64,000 bases of DNA from Rhizobium tropici CIAT 899 (GCF_000330885.1 NC_020059.1:1663001-1727000), one strand, 5' to 3'; numbered from the stretch's first letter, positions 23,294 to 31,080 are shown. Notes: a model not told the origin generated them from the letters alone. Made by a program: numbers and translations.

Positions 23294-23772
23294 CGGTCTA
23301 CTATCGAGATCTGCTCTCGCCCTTTCTCGGTGATGGCAACCTTGATGTCGTCTTCGTCGTCGCGACCGCGCTCTACGACGAAACCTAGCCTAAGGAATGC
23401 CTCCATTGTGCGAGGACCGGCTCGTTTGATCTGTTTATGGGTCAATGGCGCCTCCTGACAGTCCAGTGCTCGGAGGACTTCCATCTCGCGGCGATCGACA
23501 GATGCCGAAGGACCGAATCGCCAAAAGTTCTCCTTCATCCAGTCACGCGCTGGCGCAGCCGAGACAGTGGGGGACTTGGGCGACTTCGGTGGCTCACGAA
23601 GGACTTCCCATAGCCCCAAGATGTCGGCTTCAGAAAAAAGATAGTCGCGACCGCGGCGGGAGCAGAGTCCGTATTGTCTGCCCAATTTGATCACGCCGCG
23701 ATTGGTCAAGCGCAATCGCGCTGCCGCTTCGCCGGCTGTATAAATTGTGTCGAGCGGGATGGTCGGCCGCAT
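23221..23772 (-). CDS. Helix-turn-helix early-region protein
   Basis: The 183-residue protein begins with an excisionase-like helix-turn-helix: YTAGEAAARLRLTNRGVIKL and GRDYLFSEADILGLWEVLRE (about residues 11-60). The C-terminal half (about 100-165) looks like a winged helix (EAPLTHKQIKRAGPRTMEAF; VAITEKGREQ). Thus it may carry two DNA-binding modules. It is the first gene of a leftward trio of overlapping early genes, downstream of the XRE repressor gene. Confidence 0.7.
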   Translation of the reverse strand: MRPTIPLDTIYTAGEAAARLRLTNRGVIKLGRQYGLCSRRGRDYLFSEADILGLWEVLREPPKSPKSPTVSAAPARDWMKENFWRFGPSASVDRREMEVLRALDCQEAPLTHKQIKRAGPRTMEAFLRLGFVVERGRDDEDDIKVAITEKGREQISIVDRWIDHRIKHGKSAGGWGRHLKQKT

Positions 23773-23932
23773 TAGCGCACCTCCATAAGAGAATAATGAT
23801 CGCTCGCCGGCACAAATGCCGGAAAGCTATTCATCGTCTCCTTGATGTGGTGGCGTCGGCATGAGCCTGGATGCGGATTGGTAGGCCGCAGGTGGAAGCT
23901 ATGGTGCCAAGAGCGAACGGTCAAGCCGCGAT

Positions 23933-24259
23933 TTAACCGCCGGCGCCGGGCGGCGCGTCGTTCTCCAGGTTCTCGCGATATTGAACGACTTGGCTCTCGT
24001 CGACGTCGATAGCCGCCCCATCAGACTTATTCAGCGATACGCCGGGGCCACTTGCGTTACCGCCGGCCTGCAGGAAGGTAACGCCAGCGGTTTCGAGGGC
24101 AGTGCGAATATCACGCAGCGTCCGGCCATATGGGGTGCTTTTCTCCAATTCGAAGTTTGCCAAAGTAGCGCGCCCCACGTCAGCCGCGGCACAGAGATCA
24201 CTCTGAGACCAAGCCAGGAGCGCGCGAGCGGCTCGACATTGCGCAGCAGAGATAGACAT
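23933..24259 (-). CDS. XRE-family repressor-like protein
   Basis: The 108-residue protein starts at ATG 24259 and has a Cro/CI-type helix-turn-helix in its first 60 residues: QCRAARALLAWSQSDLCAAA and VGRATLANFELEKSTPYGRT. The DIRTALETAGVTFLQAGG segment that follows is the usual end of short rhizobial XRE regulators. The last 35 residues are acidic and unstructured. It is read divergently from 24330, with an inverted repeat (24285) between, and is the best candidate for the prophage repressor in the window. It lacks a peptidase domain, so induction would need another route. Confidence 0.78.
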   Translation of the reverse strand: MSISAAQCRAARALLAWSQSDLCAAADVGRATLANFELEKSTPYGRTLRDIRTALETAGVTFLQAGGNASGPGVSLNKSDGAAIDVDESQVVQYRENLENDAPPGAGG

Positions 24260-24284
24260 TTTTTATAATCCGATGCAAAAGTTA

Positions 24285-24299
24285 TTGACTTATGGTCAA
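24285..24299. promoter_or_regulatory. Inverted repeat TTGAC-N5-GTCAA, operator candidate
   Basis: TTGAC (24285-24289) and GTCAA (24295-24299) form a dyad in the 70-base gap between the XRE gene and the rightward gene at 24330. Each arm also resembles a -35 element on its own strand. Autoregulation by the XRE protein is a plausible inference. Confidence 0.4.
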
Positions 24300-24329
24300 C
24301 TCGATGTATTTTGTATCGTGTTGTAACAA

Positions 24330-24608
24330 ATGACTGTCACGAACGCAACGAGGAGCGATGCCGTGGATACGTATACGCATAGCGAAAGAAGTTTGCTGCC
24401 GCGCGGACTGATCGGCAGACGACGCCGCGTCTATACCGCCAACTGGACATATAAATTAGATAGTTTTGTCGATTATCGAGGAGAGCGCGCTGTCGTCATC
24501 GACCGCCACCGCACGATAATGGGCGTAGAGATTTACACCATCATTCCTTTGACCGCACCACCGGCACGACGGTGCGTAGTAGGTCGGTCCCTCAAGCATA
24601 TTCATTGA
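24330..24608 (+). CDS. Small unknown protein divergent from the XRE gene
   Basis: A 92-residue, Arg-rich protein. The centre (ANWTYKLDSFVDYRGERAVV; MGVEIYTIIPL) has a beta-strand pattern that suggests a small folded domain. ATG 24330 lacks a clear ribosome site, and the start could be an inner codon. It is divergent from the XRE repressor, the place of a cro-like gene, but no helix-turn-helix is visible. Moderate doubt that it is a gene. Confidence 0.45.
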   Translation: MTVTNATRSDAVDTYTHSERSLLPRGLIGRRRRVYTANWTYKLDSFVDYRGERAVVIDRHRTIMGVEIYTIIPLTAPPARRCVVGRSLKHIH

Positions 24609-24732
24609 TTTCTATTTTGCGCCGCATGTGTCGCACATCGGCTCCAATAAGCGCCTTGCCCTGGGCGCCGGCCCGTCGCTATCGCCGCATGTCGGCGGCG
24701 GGCCTCCAATTACCACCGCCACCACAAAGCGC

Positions 24733-24762
24733 GCCGCCGGTCTCACCACCCGGCGGCTTTTT
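24733..24762 (+). terminator. Rho-independent terminator
   Basis: GCCGCCGG (24733-24740) pairs with CCGGCGGC (24750-24757) around TCTCACCAC, followed by TTTTT. It ends the short transcript from 24330 and lies before the HNH gene. Confidence 0.75.
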
Positions 24763-24787
24763 CGTTGATGTATGTTACCGTTCCGAA

Positions 24788-25159
24788 ATGAAGACAGCTC
24801 TAAAACGACGCTACTTGTTGACGCTGTTTGCCAAGCAGGATGGAAAGTGCTGCTATTGCGACCGGCATGTCATCCTTTCATACCGTTGGCGCGACCAGCA
24901 GAGGCCTGACGCGGCCACAATCGAGCACCTGCGGCGCCGCGCTGATGGTGGATCTAACCACCCAGACAATCTAGCTATGGCATGCAAGGAGTGTAATGAC
25001 GGCCGGGGACCGGTGGACTGGTTGACATATCGCTCTTTCAAGCGGGGCGAGATCAGCGAGTTCGCAAAATGTTTCGCGCCGCAGCCGGCGCCCGGCGCCC
25101 GCCAGTCCCATCACCACCAGCGAGAATCATTAGACCCGGCGTCGCGACCGAGCACATAG
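24788..25159 (+). CDS. HNH endonuclease
   Basis: ATG 24788 gives 123 residues; longer in-frame readings run through a terminator and are rejected. The HNH core is complete: CCYCDRHV (first zinc knuckle, about residues 18-25), ATIEHLRRRADGGSNHPDNL with the catalytic His, and MACKECNDGRG as the second CxxC. Such small HNH proteins act as phage packaging or restriction nucleases or as mobile nucleases. The C-terminal 25 residues are Pro/His-rich. Its end overlaps the convergent gene at 25111. Confidence 0.8.
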   Translation: MKTALKRRYLLTLFAKQDGKCCYCDRHVILSYRWRDQQRPDAATIEHLRRRADGGSNHPDNLAMACKECNDGRGPVDWLTYRSFKRGEISEFAKCFAPQPAPGARQSHHHQRESLDPASRPST

Positions 25160-25350
25160 CCAATCGCGAAGGCTAGGGCGCCGATCGTCAGGACGATCCC
25201 GGTCGCTGTGTGTGGATGCTCAGCAGCGCCCGCGGCAACTGCGGTGCTCTCGCGCACAACGGCGTCCCTCGCATCCTTTGCGACTTTTCGCACGCCTGTC
25301 GGCGGATCTGCGGGTCTCCCTGTGAAGCCGGCACTCAGTTCATCGGACAT
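25111..25350 (-). CDS. Small membrane protein, DUF883 (ElaB/YqjD)-like
   Basis: The 79-residue protein follows an excellent GGAGGAG ribosome site. It has an Ala-rich helix (RKVAKDARDAVVRESTAVAA) and one C-terminal transmembrane segment (ATGIVLTIGALAFAIGYVLG), ending in GRDAGSNDSRWW. That is the layout of DUF883 / ElaB-YqjD proteins, tail-anchored ribosome-associated proteins made in stationary phase. Small proteins of this kind are common in Rhizobium chromosomes, so this may be a host gene caught in or next to the prophage. Confidence 0.65.
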   Translation of the reverse strand: MSDELSAGFTGRPADPPTGVRKVAKDARDAVVRESTAVAAGAAEHPHTATGIVLTIGALAFAIGYVLGRDAGSNDSRWW

Positions 25351-26134
25351 GGAGCTCCTCCTTCTTGTGAGGGAAGGAGAACACGCGTGGGGAAGGGTTG
25401 TTCCAGCGCCTCGGATGGCAGGCGAGGGCAGGCGTCACGGTTCACGCCAACTGGCGAAACGAACGCCGGCGGTAGTTCCTTGAGATGGGACCACGACCTA
25501 CCGTTCCCGAACAGAAATTCGAGCACTGGGTTGTTGGGCACGGCGAATAAGCACTCCTGCCGCGTTAGACTTAAGAGAAACATGTGTCGGGTTATGAGTG
25601 AGCCGGTACCTGAAAACGGATCAAAGTGACCATGGCGTCATTTTGCTTTTGCTCTTCGACACGAGATGTTGCAAGATGAAGGTCGCTCGGGGGATGAACC
25701 GCTGGAACGATGCATCCCCTCTGCGCGGTTGTAGTCATAGACTACTTCGTACCAAGGCCGGGGCGCGACTTTGAGGTGTTTGTGAGATACCCGTCGTTTG
25801 CTTCGGCCTTTGCGTAATCAGCCCTGAAAATCGAATGAAATCAACGATGAATTTTACACAAAATTCATTAGCGGCCATTGACTTAGTTGCGTAATTTTGA
25901 CTGTCACAAGCCCTTCAAAAAAGAATCGCTTTGCAATCAATATGATTCCTGTCCAGCCAGATTCTGGATGTGTCCAAAATTTTTTTGCAAGGAACGCCGA
26001 TTCGCACATCGCGCGACTGTTGATACTGATTATGCCGCTAAATTGGGCATCAGCGGTGCCACATTGGCGATCATCTAGTCCCTTAAAATATGGCAATTGA
26101 TTCGTCTGCGCGGCGCGCCCCTGCTAGCGCAAAA
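25351..26134. other. 784-base region without a convincing gene
   Basis: Reading frames at 25210-25629, 25335-25583 and 25854-26096 look like chance openings: odd composition, no ribosome sites, no family resemblance. The left part is GC-rich, and from about 25840 the DNA becomes AT-rich. A dyad GTAGTC-ATA-GACTAC is at 25731-25745. It may be decayed phage DNA. Confidence 0.45.
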
Positions 26135-26353
26135 TCAACTACGCTCGGCAGCAAGGCGTCGGAGAATAGGCATAGCTGCGGCTCTTATGTCGTGAAGATT
26201 GAAGTCGTTAGTATCAATCCCGGCTCTAACCATTAAATCACCGATGTCACTCGGGTCTTTATAGCGGTACGTAGAAATGTGCGTTCTCGTCGGACGGTGG
26301 ATTACCGTCACATCATCGACGATATCGAATTGATCTTCTGTCACCTGCTTCAT
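26135..26353 (-). CDS. Small unknown protein
   Basis: A 72-residue acidic protein (KQVTEDQFDIVDDVTVIHRP at the N-terminus; an alternating charged helix near the C-terminus, DIRAAAMPILRRLAAERS). No family recognised. Codon use is acceptable and the composition looks protein-like, but the ribosome site is weak. It is followed upstream on the same strand by another small unknown gene (26370), so the two may form an operon. Confidence 0.45.
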   Translation of the reverse strand: MKQVTEDQFDIVDDVTVIHRPTRTHISTYRYKDPSDIGDLMVRAGIDTNDFNLHDIRAAAMPILRRLAAERS

Positions 26354-26369
26354 TCTTACTGGCTCTCGG

Positions 26370-26663
26370 TCAGTTGCGACGAACGGACATGTACGGGATC
26401 GCGAGTGCCCTGCCGTCTATTGTGTGGCTCTGGATCAGAACCCGGACTGGCACCTCGGTAAAATCACTGATGAGTTCCACGTCGTGGGACGCATAGGCAT
26501 CTCCCAAAAACAACGAGTGACCTTGTAGGAGCAGGCCGCCATTGCGTAGGCCCAATATTGTTACCGGCATCGAAGTATTGTTGTTCTTGATGGCAAGCCT
26601 AGCGTTGAGGGTCATTGATGCGTTCTCGATGTTTTCAACGGAATCGAGGTGGGCATGCCGCAT
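26370..26663 (-). CDS. Small unknown protein, possibly PilZ-like
   Basis: A 97-residue protein with alternating beta strands (TILGLRNGGLLLQGHSLFLG; DVELISDFTEVPVRVLIQSH). The pattern vaguely recalls PilZ-type small barrels, but the key RxxxR and DxSxxG residues of c-di-GMP binding are not visible. The start at 26663 has no strong ribosome site. It is divergent from the membrane protein gene at 26831. Confidence 0.45.
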   Translation of the reverse strand: MRHAHLDSVENIENASMTLNARLAIKNNNTSMPVTILGLRNGGLLLQGHSLFLGDAYASHDVELISDFTEVPVRVLIQSHTIDGRALAIPYMSVRRN

Positions 26664-26830
26664 TCGAATTACAAGCCGGCGTTCGTATGGACGCTCATGC
26701 AGCTGCCTATAGGACAGCAGCCAAGCGCAAACTCAACGATTTTGGCCGTTATTTCGGCTTCATGCTCGTCCCATTGCAAAGAATGCGGCAGCTCGCTTAG
26801 CTTCGCAATAGATGCGCGAAAGGGCAGCAG

Positions 26831-27679
26831 ATGCAAAAGAAGGATCAGGATTGGACTTATTGGACCGGCTGGCTCGCCGCTTATGGCATCCTGACCGTAA
26901 TCTTTCTTGTGATCCTGTTTTGGGGGTGGTTCGACCAGCCATGGTGCGATGCTGGCAAGCAAGGCGTGCCGTGTTTGAGAGACTGGCTTGAAGCCCTGGG
27001 AGGCTGGGCGGCGCTTCTCGTAGGCGGCCCTTCTCTCTACGTCCTTTGGCGGCAGGTGCGCGATGCGGATCGCAATCAACGTACGACGTTCAAAATTCAG
27101 CTGAGACGATCGAAAAGTCTCGCACGCAATGTTCTGCGAAATGCGAACTCACTGGTTCATGTTACCGATATGCTCGTTAAAATCGTATTGATTCCGGCGA
27201 TTCGCGCAAGCGAACCGATGAATATCGAAGGGTACGACGCGATTTTCGACGAGATACAGCGCCTGCTTGAGTCTGGAGGATTTCAGCAGTTCGAGGATGA
27301 GATTGAGGTCAGCACCGAAAGAACGCTCGAAGTCGTCCTTTTCGTGATGAAGATGCATCGTCAGTCGGAGCATTTGCCGACTGCACGGAGCGATCGTCGC
27401 GCAGGTCATTTGGCAATTCTCTTGGAGTTAATTGGGCGATACTGCAAAGAGGTCACGGTGCACGCTACCGAGTTTCTGGAGGAGGTGGATGAACTAGTTG
27501 GTGAAGGAAAGAACCCTTTTGATATCAAAAATGCCACTTCCACGACCGAAAGCGGCGACCCCAGTTCAGGATCGCCGCGCTCATCTTCCACATCGTTCGA
27601 GGCGGCCGGCGTGCGGGCAGGCGGCAGGGATACTGCAGCTGGCCTTTTTGAGGAACTCGGCAGCGATCTAGCCGATTGA
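26831..27679 (+). CDS. Two-helix membrane protein with cytoplasmic helical domain, unknown
   Basis: A 282-residue protein with two N-terminal transmembrane segments (about 11-35, WLAAYGILTVIFLVILFWGW; about 54-72, GWAALLVGGPSLYVLW) separated by a short Cys-containing loop (PWCDAGKQGVPCL). Then come about 150 residues of charged helices and a Ser/Gly-rich tail. The two-TM-plus-helical-domain layout is common among accessory and antiphage proteins, though no effector motif is seen. GC content and codon use differ little from phage genes nearby. Unknown function. Confidence 0.62.
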   Translation: MQKKDQDWTYWTGWLAAYGILTVIFLVILFWGWFDQPWCDAGKQGVPCLRDWLEALGGWAALLVGGPSLYVLWRQVRDADRNQRTTFKIQLRRSKSLARNVLRNANSLVHVTDMLVKIVLIPAIRASEPMNIEGYDAIFDEIQRLLESGGFQQFEDEIEVSTERTLEVVLFVMKMHRQSEHLPTARSDRRAGHLAILLELIGRYCKEVTVHATEFLEEVDELVGEGKNPFDIKNATSTTESGDPSSGSPRSSSTSFEAAGVRAGGRDTAAGLFEELGSDLAD

Positions 27680-27712
27680 TCGGAAGAGCAGGCGTCGGAG
27701 GCGGGCATACCA

Positions 27713-28153
27713 GTGGCTGAGCGCACTGGCTATTTCAGCGTCACCTATGGCAAGTCGAACCTGACGCCACTGTCGTCGAAGCTGGACTGGCGCAGGCTTG
27801 TCAGCGTGCCGCTCGGCAACGGGCAGGGACTGCAGAGGCCTCAGGACCATGCGCCGGCTGTCGTGTCGTGGTCATGGCCTAGTGCTGAAACCATTATCGA
27901 CGGTGTCACTAAGGAACAGCGCGCAATGATCTGCGCCGCAGTGAACGCCACGGATTACAAGGCATCTCCGAAGGCCAAGAACTGGGTAGGGCAGGCCGTG
28001 GCGTATGCCGTGGGCCTCGATATCGAGGATGAAGCGTCGCGCAAGCGAGCGGCTAGCATAGCCAAGGCGCTGCTGAAGGAAGGTGTGCTTGTGGAGCGCG
28101 AGGGCAGGGACCCTGTGAGACGAGAGACGGCAATGTTTGTCAGGGCGGCGTAG
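27713..28153 (+). pseudogene. 3' remnant of a RepA-like replication ATPase
   Basis: The 146-residue reading from GTG 27713 matches only the C-terminal end of the large RepA-family (RecA-fold helicase) proteins of rhizobial phages and plasmids: GKSNLTPLSSKLDWRRLVSV, PLGNG, then the W.WP motif in VSWSWPSAE and an end module from YKASPKAKNWVG to ETAMFVRAA. No Walker A or B motif is present, since the N-terminal ATPase part is missing. The upstream bases are the end of another gene, so the loss is by deletion, not a frameshift. It could still be expressed as a small protein, but loss of function is more likely. Confidence 0.6.
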
Positions 28154-28178
28154 AAAAGGCGGCAGAGATGCCGCTTTT

Positions 28179-28454
28179 TTATTCCTTGATCACCTCTCCC
28201 CACTTATCATCGTCGTTCTCTTCCACAACGATGTTGATCCCACAGCGAGTGTCATCGTAGTACGTGAAAAGCCTCGATTTTACGCGACCAGAATAGCGCG
28301 GCGAATCGCGATCCTTAAGCGGTTCGAGGTGAACATAATCGCCAACTGCCGGCAGCATACCCAACTCGTCCGTCTCAAAATCTGATGAACTCGGGTTATC
28401 AATTGGTCGACCTATAGATTTGTCGAACTGCTGAAACGAAACATAGTACTTCAT
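28179..28454 (-). CDS. Small unknown acidic protein
   Basis: ATG 28454 follows GGAGGA by about eight bases, a strong ribosome site; the TTG just before it is rejected. The 91-residue product has mixed strands and charged residues (YYVSFQQFDKSIGRPIDN; SGRVKSRLFTYYDDTRCGIN) and an acidic end. No family is recognised. It is convergent with the RepA remnant. Confidence 0.6.
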   Translation of the reverse strand: MKYYVSFQQFDKSIGRPIDNPSSSDFETDELGMLPAVGDYVHLEPLKDRDSPRYSGRVKSRLFTYYDDTRCGINIVVEENDDDKWGEVIKE

Positions 28455-28520
28455 CAAAATCTTCCTCCATTGATGACGTCATGTAAGATGGCGATTGGCT
28501 AAGTTTATTGCAACCACACT

Positions 28521-28630
28521 TGCACGTTAATTTCGCGTTAAAGTTTGCCCGGATGCACGCTTTATTATCCGTGCATTATTCGTGCACATGCGTGCGGTGA
28601 CACCTGCACAGCGCTGCCCGGTTGGTGCAC
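28521..28630. repeat. Cluster of GTGCAC half and full sites
   Basis: TGCAC or GTGCA occurs at 28521, 28554, 28571, 28582 (full GTGCAC), 28605 and 28625 (full GTGCAC), with a related CGTGCG at 28591. Spacing is irregular (11-33 bases). This could be iteron-like sites of an old replication origin or regulator sites. Confidence 0.45.
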
Positions 28631-28704
28631 GACGCGCTGCAAACTCGGACCCTGGACTTCGAGGATCGAGGCCGACCAATCGATACCGATCAATTATCTT
28701 GCCC

Positions 28705-28731
28705 CATTGTTGATCCATATGATCAACAATG
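28705..28731. promoter_or_regulatory. 27-bp dyad, CATTGTTGATC with 5-bp spacer
   Basis: Perfect 11-bp arms, CATTGTTGATC (28705-28715) and GATCAACAATG (28721-28731), flank CATAT. A perfect arm of this length is unlikely by chance and fits the site of a dimeric regulator, or an RNA hairpin. The AlbA_2 gene starts 143 bases downstream. Confidence 0.5.
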
Positions 28732-28874
28732 CGCCGCGCAGACAGACGCCTGGCAATCGAGGTTCTATCGCCCCTGGATATTGTCGAACACGTTTTCGGA
28801 GAAGTTGGCGGACATATATATTCAACCACGCGTGAAATTCGGCTATTCAGTGGACGGTTTTGGGGAGCAGCATC

Positions 28875-29849
28875 ATGTGGGACGAATTAGTATCTGGAGG
28901 CGAAGCAGCAATCGAACGCCTCCTTGGTCGCCAGGAAGATTTGACGCTTGAGTTTAAAGCCCATGATCTGCGCGAGCCAATTTTTCTTGATGGCAGCCTC
29001 TCTCCGGCTGGGAAGAAAATCTTCGCAAAAGAGGCCTCAGCATTTTCAAATTCTGCCGGTGGCGTAATCGTTTTTGGCGTGGATTGCAGGTCAACCCATG
29101 GAATCGACCAAGCCGAGCGTCTCACCCCGATATCCAGCTTAGCAAGAGCTGAAACGTCGGTACGCGATGCGGCGGCTGAGCTTCTGCAGCCCCGACATAC
29201 GGGTATTGAAGTAGTTAGAATTCCTTCACTTGCAGATCAAGCATCCGGGTACATCATTGTCCGCGTTCCCCGGTCGGACAGACGCCCCCATCGCTCAGAG
29301 GCGAAGGGCCAGAAGGAATATTTCAAGCGGATCGGAAGCCGATCCTATCCGATGGAACATTATGACGTTGAAGATGCGTTTAGGCGCACGACCGCCCCGA
29401 TTTTAGTTCTAAAGACTTCCTTCGATGGGGCCATGAACATCAATGTAAGGGAAATGCGTTATAAATTTCAATTTGGGCTGAGCAATGAAGGTGAAGTCAG
29501 TGCAAAGTCGATCTCGGTGCAAATTTGGAATTTGGTGGGAGAAGCCTTCGGAGCGCTTGGATACACTACTAGCAAAAACGAGATATCAATTTACGGCGGA
29601 CGCCATCATATCAGCGCGCCATCCGATTTTGTTGTGCATCCTGGTGAGACGAGACTGTTTCATGAGTTTCAACTGATTCTGAAGCGCGACCCTATTTCGG
29701 GCGAGGTCCGATCCGGAAGCAATCCGTTGCGAAGTGGTTGTATTCACTTCAGCTATGCGATCGGAGCTGAAAATATGAGGGTGGTAGAGCAAAAATGCGT
29801 TCTCAGTGATGAGGAACTCGCGCCGCTGCTCAACGCATATTGGGGCTGA
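28875..29849 (+). CDS. AlbA_2 (Schlafen-type) domain protein
   Basis: ATG 28875 is preferred (GGGGAG upstream) over a TTG at 28860. The 324-residue protein has an N-terminal AlbA_2 domain (about residues 15-160): DLTLEFKAHDL, then KEASAFSNSAGGVIVFGVD, and a strand-rich part with EYFKRIGSRSYPM. This domain is found in Schlafen-like proteins and in bacterial regulators and defence genes, where it may bind nucleic acids or ATP. The C-terminal 160 residues form a beta-rich domain of unknown type (SAKSISVQIWNLVGEAFGAL). It is the last gene before the inferred prophage edge. Confidence 0.78.
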   Translation: MWDELVSGGEAAIERLLGRQEDLTLEFKAHDLREPIFLDGSLSPAGKKIFAKEASAFSNSAGGVIVFGVDCRSTHGIDQAERLTPISSLARAETSVRDAAAELLQPRHTGIEVVRIPSLADQASGYIIVRVPRSDRRPHRSEAKGQKEYFKRIGSRSYPMEHYDVEDAFRRTTAPILVLKTSFDGAMNINVREMRYKFQFGLSNEGEVSAKSISVQIWNLVGEAFGALGYTTSKNEISIYGGRHHISAPSDFVVHPGETRLFHEFQLILKRDPISGEVRSGSNPLRSGCIHFSYAIGAENMRVVEQKCVLSDEELAPLLNAYWG

Positions 29850-30113
29850 GCGCCCTGTAATTGACCAAAACCAACAAACAATACCTTATACGATGATTTT
29901 GCCCGGTGCAGGCGATCTGAAGCCACTTTCCTCTCGACTACCACCCCAATGTCGATATACCGCTTTTGCAAATTCCAGCCAGATGGGCGGAATCGCTGGT
30001 GGCTAGAATGGCCGTCGAGATAACCGAACGCTGAATATTCGCATGCGCCGACATGAAAGTGACGACCGACCCACATCAATCATGCATCGACAGCGAAGGC
30101 CATTGCGACCATA

Positions 30114-30683
30114 ATGACCATGATAGCAACCTATTTGAATATGGTTTTAGTTATGGTAGAAATTATAAAATCTTTTAAAAACAATGCATTATGCATCGTA
30201 AAAAGCGCCATTTTGGCGCTTTTTCTCGTTGGGGCCGTTATCCCGGTGTCCTTTGCGGGACAAACTGTGGGCCGGCAGTCGATGGCTTTCGATTCGGAAC
30301 CGCTTTCGATCGCATCGCCCAAGGGCCAGACGCATAAATTCACCGTGGAACTGGCCCTGACGCCGCCGCAGCTCGAACTCGGCTTGATGTATCGCGACAG
30401 CATGCCGGCCGATCATGGCATGCTGTTCGATTTCGGCACGTCGCGGCCTGTCATGATGTGGATGAAGAACACCAAGTTGCCGCTCGATATGCTGTTTCTG
30501 GATCAACAGGGTATCGTAACCCATATCCAGGAAAACGCCGTGCCCTATTCCGAAGCGATCATCAGCTCCGGCGGGACGGTTGCCTATGTCATCGAGCTGA
30601 ATGCCGGCATTGTTCGCAAACTCGGCCTTGCCGTAGGCGATACGGTGACGAGTGCCACCATTTCAGGAAAGCTCGGCAAGTAA
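30114..30683 (+). CDS. DUF192 family exported protein
   Basis: The 189-residue reading has a signal peptide (SAILALFLVGAVIPVSFAG) and a DUF192 domain: KFTVELALTPPQLELGLMYR, GMLFDFGTSRPVMMWMKNT, LPLDMLFLDQQG. This beta-barrel family is widespread, exported, and of unknown role. The start is uncertain: ATG 30114 and ATG 30153 both lack a good ribosome site. A perfect terminator-like hairpin (30200-30224) lies inside the signal-peptide code. This is the first clearly host gene to the right of the prophage. Confidence 0.8.
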   Translation: MTMIATYLNMVLVMVEIIKSFKNNALCIVKSAILALFLVGAVIPVSFAGQTVGRQSMAFDSEPLSIASPKGQTHKFTVELALTPPQLELGLMYRDSMPADHGMLFDFGTSRPVMMWMKNTKLPLDMLFLDQQGIVTHIQENAVPYSEAIISSGGTVAYVIELNAGIVRKLGLAVGDTVTSATISGKLGK

Positions 30684-30824
30684 ATTTTCACCGGGGAAGA
30701 TGTGCCGGGCGAGATTTTACCTGTTGCAGCGGGGAGATGAACCGTGTATCTCCCCACTCGTTCCGCAGGATCAAGCGTTCGGCGGAAATCAGCTCATGGT
30801 CCCGTTTGGGTCGTGCTGACGGTA

Positions 30825-30901
<77 letters not shown>

Positions 30902-31080
30902 TTTAATATCCCCTCATAGAAGTCGTTGAATTCGTCCCGATAGCGGCTGCCTTTTCGCTTGAAAACAAAGGGATTCGCGGCTAAGCAAAAGTCGTGTTCG
31001 CGTGACCTGCAAGGGATCGCGCCAAGGCAAGAGAAGCAAGAAGGCGGATCATTCCCGCTCGATTCGGAGGCGCTGCAGCA

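Larger units (their letters stand above)
28458..28874. other. 417-base intergenic region with motif cluster and dyad
   Basis: No convincing gene. The region holds six GTGCA/TGCAC motifs (28521-28630) and a long perfect inverted repeat (28705-28731), each listed separately. The shadow readings at 28527-28829 and 28545-28951 show no protein features. Confidence 0.55.

Noticed and set aside
25210..25629. Possible proteins on both strands in 25208-25629
   Set aside because: The frames oppose or overlap the well-supported 25111-25350 gene or lack ribosome sites, and show no protein pattern.
28521..28630. CRISPR array
   Set aside because: The repeated motif is only 5-6 bases with irregular spacing; there is no repeat-spacer structure and no cas gene.
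1..30000. Gene transfer agent instead of a prophage
   Set aside because: Although the tail chaperones resemble GTA genes, the tailspike, long tape measure, complete lysis cassette, repressor and cargo genes fit a siphovirus-like prophage, and several GTA tail genes (DUF2460, GTA gp13-15 order) are absent.
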